Source of the DNA: Chryseobacterium indicum
GTDB taxonomy: Bacteria > Bacteroidota > Bacteroidia > Flavobacteriales > Weeksellaceae
NCBI RefSeq assembly: GCF_021504595.1
Contig: NZ_JACSGT010000001.1
Location: 620,001-684,000 of the forward strand
Reading direction: 5' to 3'
Length of the DNA stretch: 64,000 nt
Numbering within the stretch: the stretch's first letter is position 1; every line of letters starts with the position of its first letter. The notes under the pieces were generated by a model. That model was not told the origin of the DNA. It did no database searches and saw only the letters and a program-made list of their open reading frames with translations. This document shows, piece after piece, positions 46,085 through 53,330 of this stretch. A program made the position numbers and the translations under genes.

Positions 46085-47368
46085 ATGAAAAAAATATTTT
46101 TAACAGGGATAACGCTTATCCCTTTATTACATTCTGCTCAAATAGGTATCGGAATAGAAAATCCCTCCTCAACTTTTGATATTGCAGCTAAAAATGCAAC
46201 AGGAACCGCAACTAATGTTGACGGAATACTGATCCCAAGAATTGATAGGCAAAGAGCCCAGAGCATGACGGGAGTGCCTACGTCAACTTTAGTGTATATC
46301 AATAGTATTGCTACAGGAACACAAACGGCATCTGCCGTCAATATTGATAATACCGGATTTTATTATTATGATGGTACAGTATGGTCTAAATTAAGTACAC
46401 CTCTGAATATTTATAATTCTAACGGGACACTATCCGCTAACAGAATTGTAACAACAGCAGGAAACTCACTTTCTTTTGTGAACGGAACTAATAATGTGGG
46501 AATAGGAACTACGGGGACTCAGGGTATTGTTTCAGCAGCAGGATCTTCAAGAGGAGCATTTCAGGCAACCGGCGGTACAGCAGTTTTAAATATGTTTATA
46601 GATAACAGCTCTGCTGCCCAGATAACGACATCAGGAACCAGCACAGGTATAAATTTGAATGCAATTTCTGCCAATCCTGTAAATATTCTTACCAATAATA
46701 CCAATAGAATAACGGTAACCGGAGCAGGAAATGCAGGGATAGGAACTCAAACGCCGCAGAAGCTTCTGCATGTTAATGGTGCTTTACAGGTTACCAATGA
46801 ATTAAATTTAGGGGGCGATGGCTCTACGGCGGGAAATGCAGGAACTTCCGGACAAGTTCTCACTTCAGGCGGAACAGGATCGGCTCCTGTATGGAAAACC
46901 TTGAATACAGTATCCGGAACTGTTTCTTCTGCCAATTATGTGCAGGGAACCACTGCTCTTACAATTAATCAGGGGAATACTGCAGATGTACCCGGAGTTA
47001 CTATTAGTTTAATCGTTCCGGCAGGCGTAACGCAGACTTTTTTATTTACAATTTTAGGATATGCTGTAAATGTTTCTACTGCGGCAGGGCAGGCTACACA
47101 AGGGGTATTTAGTTTGCTTCAGAATGGGACAAAAATTTCTTCGGCTTATACATCATCGGGAGATGGAGGAAGTTTGGTTAATTTACCTGCTCCAACTACA
47201 TTTTTAAAATCAGTAACACTTTCTGCCGGAACATATATTTTTAAAGTTCAATATTCTTCATGGTCCGGAAACCAGAATGTGAATTTCGTTCCTTCGGGAT
47301 ATGCAGGTTATAATGGCGATACAGAGGCAATGCTGACAAAAATGCAGGTGCTGGTTTATAATAATTAA
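46085..47368 (+). CDS. Modular surface protein with GIG repeats and C-terminal beta-sandwich
   Basis: The ATG at 46085 gives 427 residues with a signal peptide (MKKIFLTGITLIPLLHSAQ). The mature protein starts with a module of about 105 residues (IGIGIENPSSTFDIAAKN and then DGILIPRIDRQRAQ, GFYYYDGTVWSKL) that is shared with the protein at 51960. Repeats of NNVGIGT and NAGIGTQTPQKLLHVNGALQ follow, as in tail-fibre-like secreted proteins of this phylum. The last 130 residues look like a jelly-roll (C1q/TNF-like) fold. It is probably an exported surface or adhesive protein; no sorting domain is obvious and the function is unknown. Confidence 0.75.
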   Translation: MKKIFLTGITLIPLLHSAQIGIGIENPSSTFDIAAKNATGTATNVDGILIPRIDRQRAQSMTGVPTSTLVYINSIATGTQTASAVNIDNTGFYYYDGTVWSKLSTPLNIYNSNGTLSANRIVTTAGNSLSFVNGTNNVGIGTTGTQGIVSAAGSSRGAFQATGGTAVLNMFIDNSSAAQITTSGTSTGINLNAISANPVNILTNNTNRITVTGAGNAGIGTQTPQKLLHVNGALQVTNELNLGGDGSTAGNAGTSGQVLTSGGTGSAPVWKTLNTVSGTVSSANYVQGTTALTINQGNTADVPGVTISLIVPAGVTQTFLFTILGYAVNVSTAAGQATQGVFSLLQNGTKISSAYTSSGDGGSLVNLPAPTTFLKSVTLSAGTYIFKVQYSSWSGNQNVNFVPSGYAGYNGDTEAMLTKMQVLVYNN

Positions 47369-47390
47369 TTTGATAGAAAAAATAGTAAAG

Positions 47391-47418
47391 AAATCCGCAG
47401 AACAGTCTGCGGATTTTG
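47391..47418 (+). terminator. Terminator of the surface-protein gene
   Basis: AAATCCGCAGA/TCTGCGGATTT stem followed by a T-rich stretch. Confidence 0.8.
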
Positions 47419-47447
47419 TTTTTTATGATAGACCTGTTAAAACTTTA

Positions 47448-47487
47448 TGACTGTCCGTAATTTGCCATCATTGAAAAATCTTCGTGG
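47448..47487 (+). repeat. Dispersed 40-bp repeat, copy 2
   Basis: It matches the sequence at 35751-35790 at most positions (GTAATTTGCCATCATTGAAA core). It lies in the 355-nt gap between the convergent surface-protein and XRE genes. Confidence 0.5.
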
Positions 47488-47576
47488 ATTTTGCGAAGCA
47501 TGATGAAATGAAGAATCTCCTAAAAGTTCAGCCGTTTCGGCTGTCCGGATTTATCATTCTTTTCGGTTTTGCGTTT

Positions 47577-47740
47577 TCTCAATCCGAGACGGAGCCAAAC
47601 TGTTTGGGTTTACATGTTCTCGGAGCGAGACGGTGTGTTTCTCTTTCAGGCTGAACTTTCTCGGAACGAGAAAGTAAGAATCTGTCTGGGTTTTGGTATT
47701 CTCGGACAGAGAATGTTTCTCCCTATTTTTCTTTCAGCAT
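47577..47740. repeat. Four-unit hairpin array with an exact 41-bp period
   Basis: TCTC-n5-GAGA hairpins start at 47577, 47618, 47659 and 47700, exactly 41 nt apart. The repeated part is about 13 bp and the other 28 nt of each unit are diverse. Units 1 and 3 share CTG(T/C)..GGGTTT at the same offset. Arms lengthen to 7 bp in unit 3 (CTTTCTC/GAGAAAG). The array begins 146 nt beyond, and ends just inside, the 3' end of the XRE gene. Confidence 0.7.
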
Positions 47741-48109
47741 TTTTTCGATCAGTTTATTCTGCATTTCCATAAGTTGGCTGATCTGCTGCTGATTATTAAT
47801 TACATTTTTTAATAAATCTTCTGAAACGTTGTTAACAATACCATTTGAATTATTAAAATTATTTACCAACATTCCATTATTATTTTCAATATCATTAATA
47901 AACGTATCTCCTTCCAAAAAATACTGAGGTTCTACTTTAAAGAACTCAGCCACTTTCTGCATAAAAATAAAGTCTAATTTTTCAATGCTCCCATTTTCAA
48001 TTTTGCTGAGATAGCTTTGGGAAACTTCAAGCTGAAAAGCCAGATCTTCCTGAGACATTTCTTTCTGTTCTCTAAGTTTTTTTATTTTAAAGCCAACACT
48101 GTTATTCAT
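47723..48109 (-). CDS. XRE-family helix-turn-helix regulator
   Basis: This 128-residue regulator has a lambda-repressor-like HTH at residues 8-65 (KLREQKEMSQEDLAFQLEVS and then SYLSKIENG). An Asn-rich linker (about 72-92) and a C-terminal helix (LLKNVINNQQQISQLMEMQNKL) suited to dimerisation follow. It is divergent from the Cys-rich peptide gene, and an operator-like inverted repeat lies between them. A minus-strand box TATATTTA at about 48130-48137 is its likely promoter. It probably regulates itself and the adjacent peptide gene, which is inference. Confidence 0.88.
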   Translation of the reverse strand: MNNSVGFKIKKLREQKEMSQEDLAFQLEVSQSYLSKIENGSIEKLDFIFMQKVAEFFKVEPQYFLEGDTFINDIENNNGMLVNNFNNSNGIVNNVSEDLLKNVINNQQQISQLMEMQNKLIEKMLKEK

Positions 48110-48158
48110 AATTATGGAAATTGAACTGTAAATATACTGTTTTTGGGAGAAAAAATTT

Positions 48159-48194
48159 ATTCCAAACGGAATTGTATTTTATTCTGTTTGGAAT
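48159..48194. promoter_or_regulatory. Operator-like inverted repeat between XRE and peptide genes
   Basis: ATTCCAAACGGAAT (48159-48172) and ATTCTGTTTGGAAT (48181-48194) are inverted copies with one mismatch over 14 bp. They lie upstream of the peptide-gene promoter box and of the XRE start, the usual place for a dimer-binding operator. Confidence 0.6.
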
Positions 48195-48216
48195 AGACGA
48201 TTAGGGAATGAGATTT

Positions 48217-48224
48217 TATTTTTG
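48217..48224 (+). promoter_or_regulatory. Promoter -7 box of the Cys-rich peptide gene
   Basis: TATTTTTG lies 61 nt upstream of the ATG at 48286 and 22 nt downstream of the operator-like repeat. Confidence 0.5.
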
Positions 48225-48285
48225 AAAAAAGTTTCGCGAAATACTTTTGATGTAAAAAAATGTTTAATTTTAAATTTCAAATCAA

Positions 48286-48609
48286 ATGAAAAAAATTATT
48301 TTATTGGCAGCTTTTGGAGTTGCCGGCTTGGTAAATGCAAAAAACGCAGAAGAAACAAAACCTGCTAAAGAAACAGAAAAAGAGAAAAAAGAAGTTATTC
48401 AGAAAAAAAACACGAATGAATCTTCTAAAGCAGAATCTAAAACATTACAATATAATTGTATAGAATACTCAATGTATATTCCCTGTTTAGATATGTTTCT
48501 TGACGATCAGGTTTGCTACGGTTCAGGAACGTGTGTTTCAACATGGGATGATGCATGGAATTGTATGACCACAAATGGGACATTGGCAACAAAATTCTTT
48601 TGTGGATAA
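48286..48609 (+). CDS. Secreted six-cysteine small protein
   Basis: The 107-residue precursor has a signal peptide (MKKIILLAAFGVAGLVNA). A very charged Lys/Glu linker follows (residues 19-52). The C-terminal core is 55 residues with six cysteines (58, 67, 77, 83, 93 and 106), four tyrosines and two tryptophans, and ends FFCG. Three disulfides are possible, as in secreted toxins, bacteriocins or protease inhibitors. No known family is recognised, and the function is open. It is divergent from an XRE regulator, with an inverted repeat between, and is followed by a terminator and then a GLPGLI gene. Confidence 0.75.
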   Translation: MKKIILLAAFGVAGLVNAKNAEETKPAKETEKEKKEVIQKKNTNESSKAESKTLQYNCIEYSMYIPCLDMFLDDQVCYGSGTCVSTWDDAWNCMTTNGTLATKFFCG

Positions 48610-48630
48610 ACAATAATAATTTGTAAATAG

Positions 48631-48661
48631 AAAGTCTCAGTCAGTTTTATACTGAGACTTT
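48631..48661 (+). terminator. Terminator between peptide and GLPGLI genes
   Basis: AAAGTCTCAGT/ACTGAGACTTT stem and short T-run. If leaky it would give much more peptide transcript than GLPGLI transcript; no clear TAnnTTTG box was seen after it. Confidence 0.75.
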
Positions 48662-48677
48662 ATTAAATTTTTAAAAC

Positions 48678-49469
48678 ATGATGAGATTATTATTTTTAGT
48701 TCTGATATTTTTAGGGAATATTTTATATTCTCAGGAATTGGAAAATTCAAATATTAAATGTACCTATTTGACTAAATTTTTAATAGACACAACAGATGCA
48801 AACAGTCAAAAAGAAGAAATGACGAGTCTGTGGATAGGTAAGAAATCTTCTATTTTCAAAAGCGATCAAAAGGCAATTTATGATTCTTTGGCGAAGGAAT
48901 CAACGAAGAATAGTATCAAAAATCCAATAAACGGAAGAATTATTATTGATTTTTCTAAAATTCCAAAAGCTTATTTTAATCCGGAAGTATTTAAATCTGA
49001 AAATAAATTAGAGATTTACGATAAGATTTTTAATGCAACGTATGCTTTTGAAGCAGATCAAAAAATTGATTGGAAATTAGAAGATGATACTAAAATAATA
49101 AGTACTTATAAATGCAGAAAAGCAGTAGGAAAATATAGAAATAAAAATATTACCGCGTGGTATACGGAAGAAGTTCCTGTTTCTGAAGGACCTTATACTT
49201 TTAAAGGATTACCCGGATTGGTAATTGAAGCTTATGACGATAAAGACTATTTTCACTTTACCTTAATTAAACTTAAAAATATCAGTGAGTTGATAGTGCC
49301 TATCAGAAACATCATTGAAACAGATTATCAGAAGTTTTCTAAAAAAAGAGCAGATTTTCAAAATGATCCTGTAGGAGTTTTTTTTATGGCAACCGGAAGA
49401 ACTTTAACCAAAGAACAAAAAGAATGGGTGGAAAAAAGACACAGAAAAGATAATAATCATCTGGATTAA
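48678..49469 (+). CDS. GLPGLI-family secreted protein
   Basis: This is a 263-residue protein with a signal peptide ending near LYSQ. The family motif is TFKGLPGLVIEA (GLPGLV at 177-182), preceded by the usual YKCRKA (Cys146) and ITAWYTEEVPVSEGPY. GLPGLI proteins (TIGR01200) are restricted to Bacteroidota and their biochemical role is unknown. It lies 69 nt behind the six-cysteine peptide gene on the same strand, so the two may form one functional unit. The gene is AT-rich compared with core genes nearby. Confidence 0.85.
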   Translation: MMRLLFLVLIFLGNILYSQELENSNIKCTYLTKFLIDTTDANSQKEEMTSLWIGKKSSIFKSDQKAIYDSLAKESTKNSIKNPINGRIIIDFSKIPKAYFNPEVFKSENKLEIYDKIFNATYAFEADQKIDWKLEDDTKIISTYKCRKAVGKYRNKNITAWYTEEVPVSEGPYTFKGLPGLVIEAYDDKDYFHFTLIKLKNISELIVPIRNIIETDYQKFSKKRADFQNDPVGVFFMATGRTLTKEQKEWVEKRHRKDNNHLD

Positions 49470-49491
49470 AATTCTGATTTATGTTCATAAA

Positions 49492-49522
49492 AAAAGGTTG
49501 TCCATTTTAAGACAACCTTTTT
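49492..49522. terminator. Bidirectional terminator
   Basis: AAAAAGGTTGTC/GACAACCTTTTT stem between the convergent GLPGLI and thioredoxin-like genes. Confidence 0.85.
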
Positions 49523-49527
49523 ATTTT

Positions 49528-50697
49528 TTACTGAATATTCAAACTCTTCAGCAGTTTCTCCGTATCAGAAGAATCCTGTCCTGTCTTTTTTGCCAGTTCG
49601 ATGGATTTTTCAGCCCACAGTTTGGCGTTTTTCTTGTCGCCGGTTTTGTTGTAAAGATTGGCTAAAGTATCGGTATTCGCGAAGTTTTCGTCTTTCTTTA
49701 CAGATTCCTGCGCCCAGACTAATGCCTTTTCCAAAGATGCTTTGTTGCTTACATTTTCAAAGAAATTCCATGCAAGAGAATTCAGTTCTTCGGAGCTTAA
49801 TGCAGAAGTGTCCTGGTTTAGTTCAAGCGTCAGTTTTTCGTATTTGGCAAAGTCTTTATCTCTTAAAGCTCTTGAAGCCTGTGCTTTTTTCAGGATTTTT
49901 TCAGCCTCATCTTTAGACAAAAATTTCTGAGCTTCCGTCAGGAAATAATTGTCGTCCCACATTTTCGACTGTGGGTTATAAGACTTTTTAAAGATACTGC
50001 TGATCTTGATATTCTTATCAATCGCTTCGTACTTTTGAGGAGTAATAATCTTTGAGATTTCATCCTTTTTTGCCTGAAAAATTTTGTACATCGGGCTGTC
50101 CGGATTCTGTGCAACGGAAAGCAACATCTGAACATCTTCTCTGTCCAGTTCTTTTTTCGAACTGAAATAACGCTCCATTACTCTTCCTGCAAATTCAGCA
50201 TCATTATACATCGTAAGAGAAGCAAGGTTTTTCAGAAACTCAGGATCTTTTTCACCGTCTTCGAATTTTTGTTTCAGTGCGGTTAATCTTTTGCTTGGAT
50301 CTCCTGCATCTTTTGCAAACTGGATGAAGTCGTTTTCTTCCACATATCCTAAAGTTCTGTGTACCAGTTCTCCGTTTCCGTCCACAAAAAGGTAAGTAGG
50401 GAAGGCTTTTACGTTGTATTTTTTGGCAATTTCAATTCCTTCGCCTTTCTCCATATCAATTTTTGCATTGATGAAGTGGGAGTTGTAATAATCTCCTACG
50501 GTTTTCTGCGGGAAAATATTTTTAGCCATCAGTTTACAAGGTCCGCACCAGGTGGTATAAGCGTCGATAAATACAAGTTTATTTTCTTTTTTTGCTTTAG
50601 CAAGAACAGCTGTAAAGTTGGATTCTTCAAATTTTATTCCCTGCGCGAGAGCAAACGCTCCGATGAATAAGGCAGAAACTATCGATAGTTTTTTCAT
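49528..50697 (-). CDS. Secreted thioredoxin-like protein with helical C-terminal domain
   Basis: From the ATG at 50697 it has 389 residues and a signal peptide (MKKLSIVSALFIGAFALAQ). A thioredoxin domain follows with the active site WCGPC (50-54) and the cis-Pro loop KAFPTYLF. About 230 residues of helical TPR-like repeats complete it (LNSLAWNFFENVSNKASLEKALVWAQES). It should act in the periplasm as a thiol-disulfide reductase. Proximity to two cysteine-rich exported proteins invites a link to their folding, but no evidence shows it. Confidence 0.88.
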   Translation of the reverse strand: MKKLSIVSALFIGAFALAQGIKFEESNFTAVLAKAKKENKLVFIDAYTTWCGPCKLMAKNIFPQKTVGDYYNSHFINAKIDMEKGEGIEIAKKYNVKAFPTYLFVDGNGELVHRTLGYVEENDFIQFAKDAGDPSKRLTALKQKFEDGEKDPEFLKNLASLTMYNDAEFAGRVMERYFSSKKELDREDVQMLLSVAQNPDSPMYKIFQAKKDEISKIITPQKYEAIDKNIKISSIFKKSYNPQSKMWDDNYFLTEAQKFLSKDEAEKILKKAQASRALRDKDFAKYEKLTLELNQDTSALSSEELNSLAWNFFENVSNKASLEKALVWAQESVKKDENFANTDTLANLYNKTGDKKNAKLWAEKSIELAKKTGQDSSDTEKLLKSLNIQ

Positions 50698-50901
50698 AAT
50701 ACTTTTTATTGGTTGCAAATGTAATAATTATGTTAATAAATAAGTCTTTTCAGGAGAGAAATAGTTACAACGTTGTTTTGATTGTTTTTTTAATTTCAGG
50801 TTAAAACAGGAACGGATATCTTATTAAAAACAGTAAATATTTTCGTTTTACCTATCGAATTAATTGGAAGTATTAAATTTTATTAAAAAATAAATTATTC
50901 T

Positions 50902-50909
50902 TAGTTTTG
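50902..50909 (+). promoter_or_regulatory. Promoter -7 box TAGTTTTG
   Basis: It lies upstream of the 17-codon leader frame and the AraC-type gene; the leader to 50931 is 21 nt. Confidence 0.5.
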
Positions 50910-50930
50910 TGAAAAACAAAAAGACACCCC

Positions 50931-50984
50931 ATGAAAATGATGAATTATTATAACAAGGATAATAATTTGTTGAAGTATGTCTAA
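50931..50984 (+). CDS. Possible 17-residue leader peptide overlapping the AraC-type gene
   Basis: ATG at 50931 opens a 17-codon frame (product MKMMNYYNKDNNLLKYV) whose stop overlaps the first 8 nt of the regulator gene at 50977. Such an overlap allows translational coupling. It is short enough to occur by chance. Confidence 0.35.
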   Translation: MKMMNYYNKDNNLLKYV

Positions 50985-51711
50985 TAGTTTCCACCAGTTT
51001 TTATTACTACTGGTCAATATTTTTCCGGTTACCATACATGAGCATCATGAAACGATAAATGTTGCAAAGAATGTTGTCATTATTGTCTTATGTTCTGCTT
51101 TAATTGGGTTATTTCTTCATTTCAGATCGAAACAGAAAAAGCAGCTTGCAAGAATCAGAAATATTCTCAGAAACCATCGGCAGGCTTTTGTTGCGGATGG
51201 AGATTTCCCTCCTGAGAATCCTTACAAAGATTTTATCAATATTTCCGTAGAAGAAATTCATCGCAGCGAGAATGAAAAAGACAGAAAAAAAGCAGAATCT
51301 CCAATGACTTCCGAAACCGAAGCAAAACTTCTGGAACTCCTGAATGATTTTGAAAAGGGAACTTCCTTCACGAATAAAAATATGTCTCTTTCCTTTCTTG
51401 CAGGAGAATTAAATACCAATACGAAGTATCTTTCGCACCTCATCAACCGCCATAAAAATTCAGATTTTAAAACATACATCAATCGTTTACGGATAAATTA
51501 CATCGTCGATAAGCTTATTAATGACGAAAAATACCGTCAATATAAGATCAGCATCCTCGCTGAAGAGTGCGGATTTTCTTCTCACAGCAAGTTTGCTTCC
51601 GTTTTTAAACAGGTGACAGATCATTCGCCTTCCGTATATATTAAATTATTAGATGTTGAAAATCAGGAGGATAATGTTTCTGGTTTTCGTGAAAATGATC
51701 AGTTACGATAA
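50977..51711 (+). CDS. Membrane-anchored AraC-family regulator
   Basis: This 244-residue protein has one N-terminal membrane helix (about 30-48) followed by a basic stretch (RSKQKKQLARIR). The C-terminal AraC-type double HTH spans about 130-230 (MSLSFLAGELNTNTKYLSHL and ISILAEECGFSSHSKFASVF). It resembles the regulator half of Bacteroidota hybrid sensors but has no sensor or TPR domain of its own. It is followed by a surface-protein gene that it may control, which is inference from position only. Confidence 0.85.
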   Translation: MSNSFHQFLLLLVNIFPVTIHEHHETINVAKNVVIIVLCSALIGLFLHFRSKQKKQLARIRNILRNHRQAFVADGDFPPENPYKDFINISVEEIHRSENEKDRKKAESPMTSETEAKLLELLNDFEKGTSFTNKNMSLSFLAGELNTNTKYLSHLINRHKNSDFKTYINRLRINYIVDKLINDEKYRQYKISILAEECGFSSHSKFASVFKQVTDHSPSVYIKLLDVENQEDNVSGFRENDQLR

Positions 51712-51775
51712 TGGGTTTCTTTTCATTTTCCTGAAAACAGATAACCTTTCTTTTCTCAGAAACTATCGGGTGCAT

Positions 51776-51783
51776 TATATTTG
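51776..51783 (+). promoter_or_regulatory. Promoter -7 box TATATTTG with a long leader
   Basis: It lies 176 nt upstream of the ATG at 51960. The leader contains a hairpin GATAGCTG/CAGTTATC at about 51799-51823. A leader this long is unusual here and may carry regulation. Confidence 0.55.
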
Positions 51784-51959
51784 CGCCAGTTTTACGGGAT
51801 AGCTGTTACTACTGCAGTTATCAGAATTTTTTTCGAAAAATAAAACCGTACTGCTGCACCTAAACACTAAAACTAATAATGCCGCTAGCAATGTTGTAAA
51901 ATATGTAACCGATATTTTGCACCAAACCATGAAACATTAACTAGTAACGAATTAAACGG

Positions 51960-52850
51960 ATGAGAACAATTTTTACAGTCGTTATGGCTACTGTAGGATC
52001 TAATTTTGCGCTTTCGCAGATCGGGATCAATACAGCAAATCCTATAACGAGTTTGGATGTAGTCGCGAAAAACAGCGATGGCTCCACTGCGGAGGGTATT
52101 TTGCCGCCGAGATTAACAGGAGATCAGCTAAGAGCGGGAGATTTCAGATATTCAAGCGCACACGCCGGAACTATAGTGTATGTAACATCACCGGTAACTT
52201 CAATCACTTCAAAAACCAACAGAGTAGATGCTCAGGGATTGTATTATTTTGATGGTACGATCTGGCAAAAACTCATGCTTGGTGATGAAAAAACATTAAA
52301 CAGCAAGAACATCGGAGATATTAAAACTTCGGTAAAAAAGACGGATCACGCAGGATGGTATCTTTTGGACGGAAGAAGTATTTCTGTACTTTCACCTGCG
52401 AGCCAGACAGCAGCGGCAAGTTTAGGATTTACGGATAATCTGCCGGATTCCAGAGACCGGGTTTTAAAATCCAGAGCCAACGGAGAAGTTCTAGGGACAA
52501 CAGGAGGCGAAAACCATTTCGGAATTCTGCAGTCTAATCTACCAAATATCACTCTTTCCGGACCTGTAAACGGCGTTGCGCAAAGTGCGGGATCTCATAC
52601 CCATTCTTCCACAGAAGGCGGTTTTTTGTTGGGCGGAACTACCGTTAACAACAGTTCAGGTGGTTATGTGCCGGATGGAGGATCAACAGCATGGGGCGGT
52701 ATCGGAATGCTGAACAATACAGCACCTGCAGGAGCGCATATGCATACTGTGGCAGGAACAGCAACCATTTCTACAGGAGGCGGAGGAAAATCTATCGACA
52801 ACCGTTCTGCTTATCTGGTGGTGAATACGTTTATTTATCTGGGAGAATAA
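51960..52850 (+). CDS. Modular surface protein with tail-collar-like domain
   Basis: The 296-residue protein has a signal peptide ending at ALSQ. Its N-terminal module of about 105 residues (IGINTANPITSLDVVAKN to GLYYFDGTIWQKL) is clearly related to that of the protein at 46085. The second half resembles a phage tail-collar/fibre domain (GDIKTSVKKTDHAGWYLLDG, LPDSRDRVLKS, then Gly/His-rich HTHSS and HMHTVAG and the end VNTFIYLGE). It is probably a secreted adhesin-like protein; no prophage genes are nearby. It has its own promoter with a long leader. Confidence 0.75.
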   Translation: MRTIFTVVMATVGSNFALSQIGINTANPITSLDVVAKNSDGSTAEGILPPRLTGDQLRAGDFRYSSAHAGTIVYVTSPVTSITSKTNRVDAQGLYYFDGTIWQKLMLGDEKTLNSKNIGDIKTSVKKTDHAGWYLLDGRSISVLSPASQTAAASLGFTDNLPDSRDRVLKSRANGEVLGTTGGENHFGILQSNLPNITLSGPVNGVAQSAGSHTHSSTEGGFLLGGTTVNNSSGGYVPDGGSTAWGGIGMLNNTAPAGAHMHTVAGTATISTGGGGKSIDNRSAYLVVNTFIYLGE

Positions 52851-52912
52851 TCTTCCTAACAATACAATCGGGGTGATTGCCCGGTTTTTTTCAGTCAAGT
52901 TTTTTTAAGTAC

Positions 52913-52937
52913 AAAACCGCAGATTTCCGCGGTTTTG
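52913..52937. terminator. Bidirectional terminator
   Basis: AAAACCGC/GCGGTTTT stem between the convergent surface-protein and lipoprotein genes. A second, weaker CGGG/CCCG hairpin with T-run lies at 52868-52890. Confidence 0.8.
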
Positions 52938-52942
52938 TTTTT

Positions 52943-53149
52943 TTATTTCATTTTTGTTGAATCTGAAGCAGTTTTTGTACTGTCTGAAGGTGTTGTATTT
53001 TCTGAATGGGCAACGGCAGAATCTCCCATTCTGTTTCTTAAAGAATCTTTGTTGTGTTCTTCTTTAAATTCTTCCCTGTTTTCTTTCTTGTCGGCACAAC
53101 TGCCTAAAAAGAGCAATCCTAAAATGGCGGAAATCCATAATTTTTTCAT
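52943..53149 (-). CDS. Small lipoprotein, Ser/Thr/Asp-rich
   Basis: The 68-residue product has a lipoprotein signal ending at FLGSC (Cys18). The mature part is charged and then low-complexity (TPSDSTKTASDSTKMK at the end). It resembles the next lipoprotein at 53331 in size and in its Asp-Ser-Thr-Lys-Met tail, so the two may be distant paralogues. Its promoter contains a nine-copy heptamer repeat that could switch expression. The function is unknown. Confidence 0.7.
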   Translation of the reverse strand: MKKLWISAILGLLFLGSCADKKENREEFKEEHNKDSLRNRMGDSAVAHSENTTPSDSTKTASDSTKMK

Positions 53150-53176
53150 AGTAAATTTTTAATGTTTAGTGTATAT

Positions 53177-53253
53177 CAAATATAATGATTTAAAAAGTAA
53201 AAAGTAAAAAGTAAAAAGTAAAAAGTAAAAAGTAAAAAGTAAAAAGTAAAAAG
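53177..53253 (-). promoter_or_regulatory. Promoter with nine heptamer repeats in its spacer and -33 region
   Basis: On the minus strand TATATTTG (53177-53184) stands 27 nt from the lipoprotein start at 53149. Directly upstream, 53191-53253 are nine perfect copies of a heptamer (TAAAAAG on the plus strand). They cover the place where the -33 element should be, so slippage would change promoter geometry in 7-bp steps. Confidence 0.75.
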
Positions 53254-53278
53254 TAACTTTTAAAATTCTGATACAAAT

Positions 53279-53304
53279 AATCCTCAGAATATTTTCCGAG
53301 GATT
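53279..53304 (-). terminator. Terminator of the small lipoprotein gene at 53331
   Basis: AATCCTC/GAGGATT stem, 26 nt beyond the stop codon. Confidence 0.65.
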
Positions 53305-53330
53305 ATTAGACTGTACCTTGAATGTTTTTG

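Noticed and set aside
47577..47740. CRISPR array, because of the constant 41-nt period with a repeated core and diverse remainder
   Set aside because: The repeated core is only about 13 nt and is not identical between units, there are only four units, and no cas gene is nearby. It is reported instead as a hairpin array.
46085..52850. Prophage remnant, because of the collar-like domain and tail-fibre-like repeats
   Set aside because: No capsid, terminase, portal, lysis or phage regulatory genes are present, and both proteins have bacterial signal peptides.
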